64,000 nucleotides of DNA, taken from contig CM060126.1 in assembly GCA_030522415.1 (NCBI GenBank), positions 9,672,852 through 9,736,851 on the forward strand. Reading direction: 5' to 3'. The first letter of the stretch is position 1, and every line of letters begins with the position of its first letter. A program made the translations under genes and the position numbers. Below are positions 32,114 through 43,673 of the stretch, piece after piece. The notes under the pieces were generated by a model. The model had not been told where the DNA came from, ran no database searches, and worked only from the letters and a program-made list of their open reading frames with translations. This DNA is from Channallabes apus (Eukaryota; Chordata; Actinopteri; Siluriformes; Clariidae).

Positions 32114-32142
32114 AAGGGAACAGCCAAAAGACAAAGAAGAAG

Positions 32143-32437
32143 ATATCCTGTACAGGGTCACAGAAGGCCTGGAGCCTATCTCAAGGGCCTCAGGGTAACT
32201 AGGAGGGTTTAACCCTGGACAGGTTGCAATATCCAGCTCAGGACACACACACTCAAAAGAGGCAAATTAGAAAAACCAAGTAGTCTAATCTGCATAGGTT
32301 TGGACTATAAGAGGAAACTGACCCAGCTTGGGAAAACAATCAAACTCACACACCACAGACCTGAGGTGGGACTCAAATTCTCAATACTGGATGTGCTAGG
32401 CCACAGTGCTAACCACTACGCCACTGTGCCACCGTGC
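32143..32437 (-). repeat. Right piece of the family I SINE split by the LINE
   Basis: CTGGAGCCTATCTCAAGGG, CCCTGGACAGGTTGC, TCTAATCTGCATAGGTTTGG, and a head at AGTGCTAACCACTACGCC. It is old and diverged compared with the copies at 18369, 24096 and 54072, fitting its role as a target for the LINE. Confidence 0.85.
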
Positions 32438-33799
32438 ACCCAAATCTGAGTATGTTAATTAACTAGACAAGTGTCTAAATGAGATAATATTAAAAAATAA
32501 ATTGAACATTGAAAAAAATATATATCCATTTTTTAATACATCTGAGAATCTAATTAAAAACAAATCACACCTAATAGCTTAGTGCTGAGTTTAATCAAAC
32601 ACAAACCTGAGTGTAATCAAACACAATAAAGATTATATTCATGTTTGGTTTCATTTTCATGCAGTCCCAAAGGTTTTTTCCAGCCAGTGATTTCCTTCCG
32701 CCGGCTTTCTGGGAGGTCTTTGACCAATCAAGCTCTAATGTCGGTCTCCTCCTTTTTTTTGTACATTCACTTCTCCCATCAATTTATCCTTTTCCTTTGC
32801 TCTCACTTTCTCTTTCAGACAATTACACCAGGCCAGTCTGAGGGCACCAGCCAGACTGAATGACAAGTAATGACACCCTTTGAGATGCTGCCTTTTCCCA
32901 GGGTGCACCATTGTCTAACCCATGATGTCTGCATCATTACACTGATGTCTCTGTCCCTCTCTGTACCTCTCATCTATTGCTCTCCTTTTCCTAACTGTGC
33001 TATACTGAACATATATTTCATTGAATTCATGTCTATGACACAATGAGATATAATTAAAACCGGTTACAAAAAATTATAAACTGAACCGAATAAGCTGGAA
33101 TAAGCACCCTGTGAAGTGATCACCACAGGCTACAATCTCCAGTCAATAAATCATTTGTAGCTACCAACTGTACTGCAGACTCTAAGAATGCTGGGTAATG
33201 GCCTTGCACCACCTATAAATAAAGCAACAAAAAAATAAGACTATAATAAGACTCATTTGGTTTATTCTTTCATTGGGAACTTTCCCATAAATCTTGGGTT
33301 TGGCCAATGCACATCAGCCCAAATCTAGATATGAGACACACATAACTATGTGCTAAATTTTCATTTAGGTTTTTGACAGCACCTTCATGATCATGCTGTA
33401 GGCAAGGCTTTCACCTTGCAAAGTCATTATTTCCTAACCTCCATTACTTACTCCTTTTTAATCTTAATGTATAATTTGTAACTGCAAGAGCACATTACTG
33501 GTGTTGTCAACTGCTGACCACAGCCTGGCAGAGAATTCAATTGGATAGATCCAACCACTCAAAAAGCAGAATCAATCAGCATATTAAAAAAGAGAGAGTG
33601 TGTGTGTGTGTGTGTGTGTGTGTACAGTGTATTGAATAGTTCAGCCATGCCAGTATTTTGTAAAGTCCAAATACTAAAAACATATATTGTTAATCTGATG
33701 TTACCATTTAAATAATGTAATTCTATCAATTCATGTCTGCAAAAATTTTGTCAAATAATTTACTAACAAAAATTATTTGTCTTAATGCCAAGTGAGCAG
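32438..33799. other. Intergenic, nothing recognised
   Basis: No repeat family or gene signature. (TG)n at 33599-33623. A pyrimidine-rich stretch at 32740-32820 has two short overlapping frames without features. Confidence 0.45.
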
Positions 33800-34135
33800 C
33801 ATCAAATGATGGCATTCATGGCTGGTAAACTCTACTGTAAATTAATTCATCCTCTGCAGCAGACGCAAGTTTTGGTCGTGCTTTCCTGAGAAGGTCTTCA
33901 TGAGAGCCAGTTTCATCATGCTGCTTGATGGGTTGTGCAAAGGCACTTGACACAATACTGTTCTTGCAAGAACAGCTGACCTCTGTGTTTTAAAATAAAA
34001 AAATAAAAAAAGATTGTTGTTTCTTATCTACCTATTGCCATAATGTATGCGTCATCTCATAGTTTTGAAAAATCTAGAATGTAGAACATAAATGCAACCT
34101 TGCGTCCAAACTTTCAATTGGTACTGTATATCATT
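33800..34135 (-). mobile_element. Tc1/mariner remnant
   Basis: 'CTTCATGAGAGCCAGTTTCA', TCATGCTGCTTGATGG, and an end with 'CATAGTTTTGA', AGAATGTAGAA and 'GTCCAAACTTTCAATTGGTA' match a fish Tc1 lineage with a large internal deletion. The TACTGTATAT at about 34121 belongs to the normal end of that lineage, so it is not counted as a scar. Confidence 0.75.
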
Positions 34136-34495
34136 ATGGTTTACATAAGCATTAGGATTTGATTTCAGTTATCTGTTCAAATATGTCAATGATGTTAAAC
34201 TGCTTATGAAAATGAGAATTAGTCAGCCAGGACAGTTTTATCACCGAAATTATGTAAAGCATGTCACATTGTCGCTGTGCCGGGTAATAACTTTAGTCTC
34301 ACTAGCCACTTTGGTGGGTAGTTTATTCTTTGGTATGACAATATATTTTTGTTGTAGTTTTCTCTAAAGTCATCCGATATAATAAACGCATTGCAACGTA
34401 ATATTACGCGCATAAAACGCGCGTGAATGTAATGAGGACATTTAATACCTCTCTCTACATATGTTCACACATGCATTGCGCGTGTGCGCGCGCGA

Positions 34496-34565
<70 letters not shown>

Positions 34566-35220
34566 TTACTTCCTGTTTGGTGTGTGTGTATCATTTCCTT
34601 AAAGGGCTATTGCTTCTCAACAGGATGAGAATGTTTGCCCCTTTCGCATAGGTTATTTACTGATTATATATAAAAAAGTAATCACTATTAAAATCTATTT
34701 AGATTTCATGTTGAATGATAGAAAAATCATCAATTGATTGAATTACCTCACACTATAAAGAGTCAACATAACAAGATAGACCAGAGTCCATTGTCCTAAC
34801 TCAGAATTCTGATATAATAATACATAATGAATAATAATACCTGATAATAGTACACATAATAACACACTAAAATGATAAATGTTCTGAGTTTTAATATCAA
34901 AATGAGTTCAGTTGTACTGAATCTGTTATTTTTCAATTTCATGTGGTAAGAGGCTTGAATTTAAGTTCAATAAACAGAATATACTGTTCATGTTTGCATG
35001 TTTTTATATTGGGAGCTATCTTAACAGTACTGAATACTTGACTACTACTATAGTGATACAGTGTATGCTGTCATTTATAAGTAAATCTAGATATAACAAA
35101 CATTAACGTATCATGGTGAAAAAAACTGCGATTTTCTGGTAACAAAATTATGGCTAGTAAAAAGGCTGAATGGTGAGTGACTCCGGAAATCCACTAGCCA
35201 CATTGGCCAGTGAGCAAAAA

Positions 35221-35273
<53 letters not shown>

Positions 35274-35933
35274 TAATCAAATTACTATTATGGCATTTAA
35301 AAATCTATTTTTGACCATTTTGTATCCAAGCATGTACCGTAGGTGAAGCCACAAAGTCTAATGAAAAAACAAAACGTCTTCTTTAAATTGAGAATGAAAT
35401 TACACAAATTGGATAAAGATTTAAATCTTTAAAGCTGTCAGTCATTTCGAAAACTCTTGTGTTAAACTGAATGCTTCGTTTTCACCGTCTCCGCTGAGAG
35501 GATTTGTGTGAAAATATCAATTCTCTTCTTTTAGAAATAAGTCAAAAGCTGTGCTTGAACTGTGCATGGGCTTGTGAGCAGCGCGTTACATTTTAATATT
35601 TAGTTTTCATGACAAATTTTAAATAATACACAGCATCGTTAATCTAAAGGGGATGGTAAGTGAGGGGAGGGGGGATTTACAGAGGGGATGGTTTTTGTTA
35701 TTTTGTTCAACAGGGGGACCCTGCTAATTAGTTATCCTTCCCACATCATTACAGTTATAAGACACCATATGTCACAAAACACATTATTCATATCAGTACA
35801 CTTTTACTTTCTCCCTCAACAACACATTTTTTAAATCCAATTACTTTAAATAGACACAATGAGCAGATACAGGGCTCACTAGGATGCCGATCCTGCAAGA
35901 AATGTATGAAATAGAACAAAATAACATCATTCG
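34136..35933. other. Intergenic with two long (AC)n microsatellites
   Basis: (CA)n at about 34497-34562, preceded by a CG-alternating run GTGTGCGCGCGCG, and (CA)n at 35226-35270. The rest is AT-rich and unassigned. Confidence 0.6.
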
Positions 35934-36195
35934 GCCTCCAAGTGGCGCAGTGGTAAAGTGCTCGCCCTATCATCCGGAGATTGCGAGTTCGATTCCCGGG
36001 TGATGCTGTAACCTCTCGCAGCCGAGCTCTGTCAGAGGGGAGGGATGAGAGGTACTTAGTGCTCTACAGCCAATCAAGGGTGTCTGTGAGCTCACGCAAG
36101 CGGAAGGAGAGGAGAGCGCTGTCCTCCGAGTGTGTTACACCACCCGCATGAAGTTAGTAACATAAATTGACTGGATTTACCAATTGGGATACCTT
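35934..36195 (+). repeat. tRNA-derived SINE (family II), 3' truncated
   Basis: The tRNA-like head is the best preserved in the window: AAGTGGCGCAGTGGTAAAGT (A box), GCGAGTTCGATTCCCGGG (B box). The family body follows: AACCTCTCGCAGCCGAGC, GAGGTACTTAGTGCTC, AGCCAATCAAGGGTGTC, GAGAGCGCTGTCCTCCGAG. It stops resembling the other copies at about 36150. This is a SINE head and not a functional tRNA gene. Confidence 0.9.
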
Positions 36196-36469
36196 TTTTA
36201 TCATATTGTAATGGAAAAGGTGTTTTTTGCAGATAATCAAAACATTTTTTATATTTTTTTTACCTCAGTTGGTTGAATGAATTTTTTTTATGGACAGATC
36301 CGGCAACCCCAGATATGTCATACCACGCTTGATGTACTGTAGTATTTTGTGTGAATGACAACTACTGTATAACACATTTCATCCAAAGATTGAAAGAAAA
36401 TGGTTTTTCGAAAGAAAAAGCTTAATGTTTTGCTTTGCAACTAGGATCTATTGTACTGCGACTACAAAA
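36196..36469. other. Intergenic spacer
   Basis: AT-rich, with TACTGTA at about 36341 and 36363. No element recognised. Confidence 0.4.
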
Positions 36470-36735
36470 TGTTACACTGATCACCCAGATGAGGATGGGT
36501 TCCCTGTTGAGTCCGGTTCCTCTCAAGGTTTCTTCCTATTACCATCTCAGGGAGTTTTTCCTTGCCACTGTCGCCTGTGGCTTGCTCACCAGGGACAATC
36601 TGACCATTTTGATTCATACACATTCACATTCCATACAAACTTAAATTATTCTTTTGATTGTGTAAAGCTGCTTTGGCAACAATGACAATTGTTAAAAGCG
36701 CTATACAAATAAAATTCAATTGAATTGAATTACAC
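36470..36735 (+). repeat. Dispersed fish repeat with (TTGAA)n tail
   Basis: GATGAGGATGGGTTCCCTG, CTCTCAAGGTTTCTTCC, 'GGAGTTTTTCCTTGCCACTG', then 'GTAAAGCTGCTTTGGCAAC', GTTAAAAGCGCTATACAAAT and an AATTGAATTGAA tail. Same family as 1997-2340 (opposite strand) and the pieces at 5560 and 37455. Confidence 0.8.
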
Positions 36736-37454
36736 TGTCTGGAGGAATCTACTTAGTTTAGTAGAACTATTTGTTCTACTGACAAAGAATACTGTTTTTG
36801 TACTTTTTGATATACTGTATGTGAAATTTACCCCAAACTATAAAATGACTAATTTTCTCTGTGAATACTGTGTACAGTATGTAGAATTGTATATAGCTTA
36901 GGTAACAGGTAAAGGTGCACATAGAGAGTTGTGGTAAGCCTCCCTTACTTTTATGTCCCCGAGTGCCCTCACGGCTTTGTTACCTTCTTGATCTCCCATG
37001 TAGTTATGCTGTCATAGTTAGTCCTGTCAGAGTCCTCCCTTGCACTCTCTGACATTTTACACCCTTTTAACCACTGTAGGATAAAAGCCCACATAATAAT
37101 CTCTTCTCTCTTTCTGTCAAGTTGTACATGCACACCCGCTGCCTGATTCGATGCTGGTGCCTGATCCCTCAAATGCTTCTCTCAACCTCCAGACCTCACC
37201 GACTTATCCTGATGCTCTAATTTCCATGGAACGTTCTGTACTTATGACTCAGTGTTTCCTGCTGTGGATGGTCTCATACTGTATGTACACCCAAAGATCT
37301 GCACTAGTCTAAAACAATTCATGTCTGAAACTCACTGGATAAGTTGCCAGGGAGCTGCTGCTTTAACAATAAAAACAGACATTTCCTCTTCCCAGGACGT
37401 TAATTGACAATGTAGTAGTTGAGATCATCTTTTCATGTTTGTCTCTACCTAAAA
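36736..37454. other. Intergenic, nothing recognised
   Basis: Unassigned. Contains TACTGTA/TACAGTA near 36826, 36871 and 37279. Confidence 0.4.
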
Positions 37455-37670
37455 TACTCTACAATTGATCATGAACGATAATTCCGGAATCGCTAGTGGA
37501 ATTATCCCAGATGGTTTCCCTTTTGGGTCTGTACTGTAGCTCTCAAGGTTTCTTTCTTGCCTTCTTCACTGCTGTCCATGACTTGTTGTTGTGTCTGGTA
37601 TATGTGACACTGGTTCTGTTGTGTCTATGCATATTGTTAAAACTGGCACACAAAATTTTAAGCAATTGAA
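37455..37670 (+). repeat. Degenerate piece of the same dispersed repeat
   Basis: CCCAGATGGTTTCCCTTTTGG and CTCTCAAGGTTTCTTTCTTG follow the order of 36485-36540. The phrase between them carries a TACTGTA (37532-37538) that the other copy lacks. Confidence 0.6.
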
Positions 37671-38279
37671 ATAACCAGGAAGTAATCCAGCTTTTACAGC
37701 AATTCAGCACTTTGCATACAGCATTTACATACAGTATAAACCTCAGATCACTTAAAACCTACAAAGAAATTCTTTTTTTTTTATTTTTAATTTTTTTTTT
37801 TTCCAAACCATGCCATTGCTATATATACAGTGGTTACTCAATCGGAATGGTTATTACCGTCGCGCTCACCGCCGTTTAAAGGCGACAGCGGCCAAAATAA
37901 ATCAGTTGTACATTTGTACTGTAATTTTAGTACTGTGATTATGAATTCGTTTAACTACAGTCTTTCACTTGATTTTAACAGCTACGAAGTGCAGTTCTAA
38001 AGGAGCGTGTCTCATTAATCCGGCAGAGAATGAACTAAGGCATGAGGCATCAGTCTATAGTTATATAGCGCCACTCAATGGTAAAAGCCAGCAAACGCAC
38101 AAACCCAAAAGCCGAGCTTGTGTCTATTTAAAGTAATTGGATTTAAAAAATGTGTTGTTGAGGGAGAAAGTAAAAGTGTACTGATATGAATAATGTGTTT
38201 TTTTTTGTCGCCGAGCACAGCGACGGTAAAACCAATGCTCCGATTAGGTAACCACTGTACAGTATATACACAACACACA
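37671..38279. other. Intergenic, nothing recognised
   Basis: Poly-T runs at 37776-37800 and several scar heptamers (about 37731, 37915 and 38256). The phrases TTATATAGCGCCACTC and 'CCAATGCTCCGATTAGG' suggest an unnamed repeat. No gene. Confidence 0.35.
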
Positions 38280-39383
38280 CACTGTATTGCCAAAAGTATT
38301 CACTCACCCATCCAACTTTCATGGTTATATAATCAAGGTATATAAAAGCAAGCATCTAGGCATGTTCGCTTCTACAGTACGAACATTTCTGAAAGAATGG
38401 GTAGCTCTTAGGAGCTCAGTGAATTTCAGTGGTTAGGATGCCACCTGTGCAATAAGTATAGTCGAGAAATTTCCTCACTACTAAATATTCCACAGTCAAC
38501 CTTCAGTGGTATTATAACAAAGAGGAAGCAATTGGGAACAGCAACTCAGCCCCAAAGTGATGGGCCACGTAAAAGCGAGGCCTAGAGTGGAGTCAACAGA
38601 TGCTGAGATGCAGAATTCCCAACTTTCTGAGTCAATAGCTACAAACCTCCAAACTTCATGTGACCTCAGATTAGCTCAAGAACAGTGCGTAGAGAGCTTC
38701 ATGAAATAGGTTTCCATGGCCGAGCGGCTGCATCCAAGCCTTACATCACCAAGTGCAATACAAAGCATCGGATGCAGTGGTGTAAAGCACACCGCCACTG
38801 GACTCTAGAGCCACTGGACTCTTCTCTGTCTGGCAATCCAATGGACGAGTCTGGTTTTGGCAGTTGGCAGGAAAACATTACTTGTCTGACTGCATTGTGC
38901 CAAGTGTAAAGTTTGGTGGAAGGGATTATGATGTGGAGTTGTTTTTCAGGAGTTGGGCTCGGCCCCTTAGTTCCAGTGAAAGGAACTGTGGGAACAGTTT
39001 GGGGATGGCCCCTGTTCCAACATGATTTCATAAAGACATGGATGAGCAAGTTTGGTGTGGAAGAACTTGACTGGCTTGCACAGAGTCGAACACAATAGAA
39101 CAATAGAACACTTTTGGGATGAATTAGGATGATGAGTGGAGACTGGAGCCAGGCCTTCTCGTCCAACATCAGTATCTGATCTCACAAATGCGCTTCTGGA
39201 AGAATGTTCGAAAATTTCCATAAACATACTCCTAAACCTTGTGGAAAGCCTTCCAGAAGAGTTATACAGTAGCTGCAAAGGGAGGGCCAACATCATATTA
39301 AACCCTATAGATTTAAAACTGGATGTTTCTCAAGTTGATATGCATGTGAAGGCAGGCGAGCGAATACTTTTGACAATATAGTG
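38280..39383 (+). mobile_element. Tc1/mariner element with both inverted repeats, decayed gene
   Basis: The left end CACTGTATTGCCAAAAGTAT (38280) and the right end ATACTTTTGACAATATAGTG (39364-39383) are inverted repeats. The transposase sequence between them reads in plus direction but in many frames: HTH region near 38480-38540, TVRRELHEIGFHGRAA (about 38680), GIMMWSCFSGVGLGPLVPVKG (about 38922), then the C-terminal part. Two TACAGTA scars (38373 and 39265) break phrases that are continuous in the related copy at 22540. Confidence 0.85.
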
Positions 39384-39419
39384 TATATCACCATATCAAA
39401 AACACTACAGTACTGTATA

Positions 39420-39985
39420 TAGTGGAATCTTGGATTACGAGCATAATTCATTCCAGAAGTGGGCTCATATTTCAAAACAATTCATATTTCAAAAGTGAAT
39501 TTCCCCAGAAGAAAAAATGGAAACTCAAATTATTTCTTCCACAGCACAAAAATATAAATAAATAAAGTATAAACCTTATTAAAAATAATTAACAAAAAAT
39601 ATAAAGTAAAATTAAAACAAATTAACCTGCACTTTACCTTTAAAAAAAAAAAAAAGTAAAAATAAATCCTGACAGATAAGTGTTTCCGTTTATACGTGCG
39701 TGTGTTTGTGTATGTGTGTGAAGCTAAAGTAAGAGGAGAGGAGGAATTAGTGTTATGTTATAGTAAACAGTACACGCGTGCACGTATGTTGATTATACCA
39801 GTAAGAGACCGAGCAGGGGAGACGATTACCCACAATTCCGCAGCGCAAAAAACGTTGGCTCAGTTGTGAACACGTGACGCTCGGCATCAAAACAAGAAGT
39901 GCACGCGTGATACATGACACTCGGTACTCGTAGAACCAAGACATCTGTTTTTCAAGTCAAAATGTATTAAAAATCTTCATATATA
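39420..39985 (+). repeat. Dispersed element with AGTGGAAYCTTGG end, copy 2
   Basis: The left end AGTGGAATCTTGGATTACGA mirrors the right end of copy 1 (23690-23705). The interior shared with copy 1 begins at GAGCAGGGGAGACGATTACC (about 39814). The right part stops at 'AAAATCTTC' and is replaced by (AT)n. It lacks the palindrome found in copy 1. Confidence 0.75.
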
Positions 39986-41525
39986 TATATATGCTCTGTA
40001 TACTCAAGAGCAGTGAGAGACACATACTGTAATGACACTAATGATGAGCACAGCTATTGGTACAAATTTTTCTGTGCTCTACACACTGCTGAGATGCCAA
40101 ACAAAAAATCTCTGCAGGTTGAGTTGCTGACAGTTTCAAAAGTTATCATGCAAGAAAAATCTATACAGGTCACAGGTAAGAACTGTGATGGAGTCACGTG
40201 TCTGTTTTAAACAAACTCCACTTCACTACACAACATTTTAGGATTATCACCTGACTAACTCTGTGCATAACTTTGAATATGGCCCCTTTTTCCATTTTGC
40301 AAGTGTGAAAAAGGACAGGTAGACTATGTACTTATGATGAGATCCTACTTTAATTTTATACTGTGACCTGACACACTGATGAAACGATGGGTAATTTTAG
40401 ACCTGGAAGCCTCTGAAGAAACATGTTATTCCAGGACGTACCTCATCTTACCTACTGTAAATCAGAGTTCCCACTGGTATGACACTGTTAGGATATATAC
40501 TGTATATTAACTTTTATTGTTCTAAAATGGCTCTTGGACAGATAGCGTGAAAAATGGCATTGTAACATTTTGCATAACACCCTAAAGAGGTAAAATTGTT
40601 TACAAGGTCCTGTCTGGCAAAACCATCCACATATGGTCCCATAAGGTTATGATAGAGCCCATAAATCCTAAATGAAGAGGAGGACATACAGTAGTGAATG
40701 TAACCAGATATACCAAAATGAAACGGCTTCACATGTATCTTATGTCTTATGTATAGAAATTGAGCATGCATCTCTTCAGTGTTGTAGTGTTTTGTCTCTG
40801 CTTAATTTCCTTTTGTAAATATTTTAGCGATTTTTATGGGGGTCTTAGGAGAATAATGCAAAAATGAGCGAAAGGCTAAAAGTGTTGCAGTCAAACTGTT
40901 AATATTTAACTTGTACATTATCTGTATACAAATTAATAATCCAAACTGTTATTCCAGATGTATCCATCATTGGTACAGTAGGATGTATGTATACGTGTGT
41001 GAGGGTATGGATTTCCATCTCTTTCTAAAAGCCATTAGGCTGGAGTTGGGCTCAAGTCGGAGCTGCTTTGTGAACTCGCAGTTAATTTCATTTCGGTTCT
41101 TGGAATTGGATTTGTGACTAGTTTCAAGATAATTACAATTTTGCAGGAAACAGAATCCAATCACATCAAAGTTGTTCCAGGAAGTCAACAGCAGTTTAAG
41201 ATGTACAATTTTCAGGGCTCTTAAAAGAAATTAAATCAGCTCCCATTAAAATCTCAGAAACCACTGTTTGTACACTTCACAGGAGCTTTGAGCAAAAGAA
41301 TAACACTGTAGATATTCTCTATACTGCAGACCCTAGACAGGTTAGATTATCCATACCATATTTACTCTCAGTTGGTGAATCATTGCATGGCAGGCACCAA
41401 CTATTCATTTCTTTTTAATTGATATTTACAAGGATAGTCATGTTTAAAGTCTGATTACTGTATAACGAATGACTCAGCTTATCGGTAGATATATTATGTT
41501 ACTTTAAGTTGTTGGCAACAGCAAG
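39986..41525. other. Intergenic, nothing recognised
   Basis: Unique-looking AT-rich sequence with several scar heptamers (about 40027, 40455, 40500, 40690, 40975, 41458). No domain in the short frames. Confidence 0.4.
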
Positions 41526-41580
41526 CTTGGCACCGGTTTTACGCTGGATGCCCTTCCTGACGCAACCCTCCCATTTTAAC
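41526..41580 (-). mobile_element. Short fragment of the RTE-like LINE 5' leader
   Basis: TGGATGCCCTTCCTGACGCA is the complement of GTCAGGAAGGGCATCCGACG-type text at about 29148 in the LINE leader. Confidence 0.6.
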
Positions 41581-41722
41581 TTACCCTCCAAGTAACTTAT
41601 TATAATCTAGGCTTGTAGACCTCTACATGTAACATGCAACATGAAAGATTAATTAATTCCTTTGGAAACAATAGCAGAGACGTGTGTATTCAAGTGTACT
41701 AAAGATATCAGACACTCCATAT

Positions 41723-41756
41723 CCCTAAGAAGCAGAAACTAATCAAGAACTAACAA
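41723..41756. repeat. Left member of a 34-bp imperfect direct repeat
   Basis: CCCTAAGAAGCAGAAACTAA followed by TCAAGAACTAACAA. The partner is at 42371-42403 and differs at about two positions. The pair brackets a truncated Tc1 element. Confidence 0.85.
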
Positions 41757-41775
41757 TACTGTATATACTGCACAC

Positions 41776-42370
41776 AGTGGGGGAAATAAGTATTTAGGTA
41801 GGTTTATGGTAAAGGATTGAGACAGAATATCAACCAAAAATCCAGAAAAAGCACATGACACAAATGTTATGAATTTAGTTTCCTAATTTCAATGAGGGAA
41901 ATACGTATTTGATCCCCTACCAACCAACTGCCTCTCACAGACTGGTTATGTGCTCTTGTGGTCCACATATTAATTTAAGAAGGTGCTCCTAACAACAATG
42001 TGGTATGTGTATAAAAGCCACCTGTCCACAAAATCTCTATCTTCCATTCAAACCTCACCACCATCGGCAAGACCAAGCACAGGAACAAGATTTTAGACCT
42101 GCACAAGGCTGGAATGGGCTACAAGACCATCAAGAAACATCTGCTGGAGGGGTTATTTACAAATGGAATAAATACAACGTACCCATTAATGGCCCTATGT
42201 GCAAGATTTCACCTCATGGACTAAGAATAATCCAAAGAAAAATGAGGGACCAGCCCAGGACTACACGGGAGGAGCTTTTGAATGATCTCAAGGCAGTTGG
42301 GTCACCAAACAAACCATTGGTAACACAATACGCCTGCATGAATTGAAATCCTTCAGCGCAGCAAGGCTTC
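41776..42370 (+). mobile_element. 5' half of a Tc1/mariner element
   Basis: The left end CACAGTGGGGGAAATAAGTA, then 'GATCCCCTACCAACCAACTG' and a leader. The gene start is broken, but TTREELLNDLKAVG (about 42256) and the preceding SPHGLRIIQRKMRDQP belong to the transposase N-terminal half. Sequence stops resembling Tc1 at about 42360, just before the second direct repeat. Confidence 0.8.
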
Positions 42371-42403
42371 CCCTAAGATGCAGAAACTAATAAGAACTAA
42401 CAA
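42371..42403. repeat. Right member of the 34-bp direct repeat
   Basis: CCCTAAGATGCAGAAACTAA then TAAGAACTAACAA, followed directly by an A12 run. See the finding on this pair. Confidence 0.85.
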
Positions 42404-42414
42404 AAAAAAAAAAA

Positions 42415-43672
42415 CATCATTATTGAAGTAATGCAATCAATTTATTTCCAAAAAGAGAAATAATGTTTGTTTGCTAGAGGACTAAAGAACGCAATATAAA
42501 CAACATATGAAAGAAGTTATAGAAAGGCTTAAAAGGCAGCTCCATAGAAATCTGTCTCAATGTGTAATTGCATCGACTGTATGTGCCAAGATATGTGCAA
42601 TGTAATTTGGGCTACTCTAATTAGGAATAACAATATATACATAATAATGTTGTATTTTAATTGTTTGTTTGACTTTAATTCGCTTCCAAGTTTACAGGCA
42701 TACTGTACTGTAGAGTGAAACGAAAAACTCAGTGTCCATACAGTATTTGTTCAAACAAGTAGGTGGGACACAACTTCATTACTAATCTACTGTATATAAA
42801 TAAATAAAACACATTGGTAAGAACTCGCTCTTTGAGTGAAAAGTTCATACTTTGGAGAACCAGAAATCAGTCTCAGAAATGTTTCTGTCTATATGTCTGT
42901 TTGTACAGTACAGCATGTGTGTCCAGCCAGATTTTGTCACAGTATCACGCAAAAATGTCTGGACACAATTGATTTGAAATATTTTTGATGGGTGATTGCG
43001 TTCGAAATATTTTTGTATCAGCCTTTGCAGCCACACAAACAATCCTCTTGAGCAGGGTAAAGTGTAGCTAGCTATATAACTTATACTGTATAGTTCAAAC
43101 AGTCAGTCCATGCATACTACAGTATGTCTAATGACACACACACACAGTTATTATAGTGATTAGTAGAGTTACGACCACTAGTAAAAAATATATATTCACT
43201 AATATTACTTTAATATTTGAACACCTACACCCATTTCAGCAATGATAAATCATTTATCAAAGATTCGTGGCAGGGAAGGCATACATTTCTCCTGAAACTT
43301 CTTAGTTCAAAGGATCAGATCATTTTAACTGGCATGCTGTCAATTTTTCAATTAATATCTGTGAAATGAACAGGAGTACAATAGAAGTTCAGACGTCATT
43401 AAACCTACAGTTTTAAGATGCGTGAAGTTAAGATAAGTCTTTATTAATCCTGAAGGAGATTGTTTCTCCAGTGGCTGCATATTTAAAAGATATACAATAG
43501 ATACAATAGGATAAGAAGAAGGAGAAAAAAAATAGAAATACAATACAATATAAACAGATATAAATAAAATAAAAATAAATAGAAAAAAAACTACAGACTG
43601 TACAGAAAGGTGCAGAATTGTATCTTTTGTGTAATGTACTGTATATATATATTACTGTAATATACTGTATAT
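42415..43672. other. Intergenic, very rich in the scar heptamer
   Basis: No gene or named repeat. Ten or more TACTGTA/TACAGTA within 1.2 kb (about 42702-42713, 42741, 42790, 42905, 43085, 43121, 43637, 43653, 43661). Confidence 0.5.
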
Positions 43673-43673
43673 A

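Larger units (their letters stand above)
29036..32142 (+). mobile_element. RTE-like non-LTR retrotransposon with 14-bp target duplication
   Basis: Nearly full length. The 5' leader (about 29040-29300) has GTCAGGAAGGGCATCCGACG; endonuclease and reverse transcriptase follow; the 3' end reads TGTGGCGACCCCTGAAAGGG and then an AAG-rich tail. ATATCCTGTACAGG at 29022-29035 is repeated exactly at 32143-32156. This LINE type is abundant in fish and is usually placed with the RTE/RTEX group, though I cannot confirm the clade. Many frameshifts and stops make it dead; three shifts are TACTGTA insertions. Confidence 0.85.

Noticed and set aside
30214..32248. Minus-strand frames up to 164 residues opposite the LINE RT
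   Set aside because: Antisense shadows; low-complexity Ser/Leu/His composition.
34121..34130. TACTGTATAT counted as an excision scar
   Set aside because: This phrase is part of the normal end of that Tc1 lineage, so it is not an insertion.
35934..36007. Possible tRNA gene
   Set aside because: Good A and B boxes, but it is the head of a SINE with two more copies in the window and no clean cloverleaf or separate terminator.
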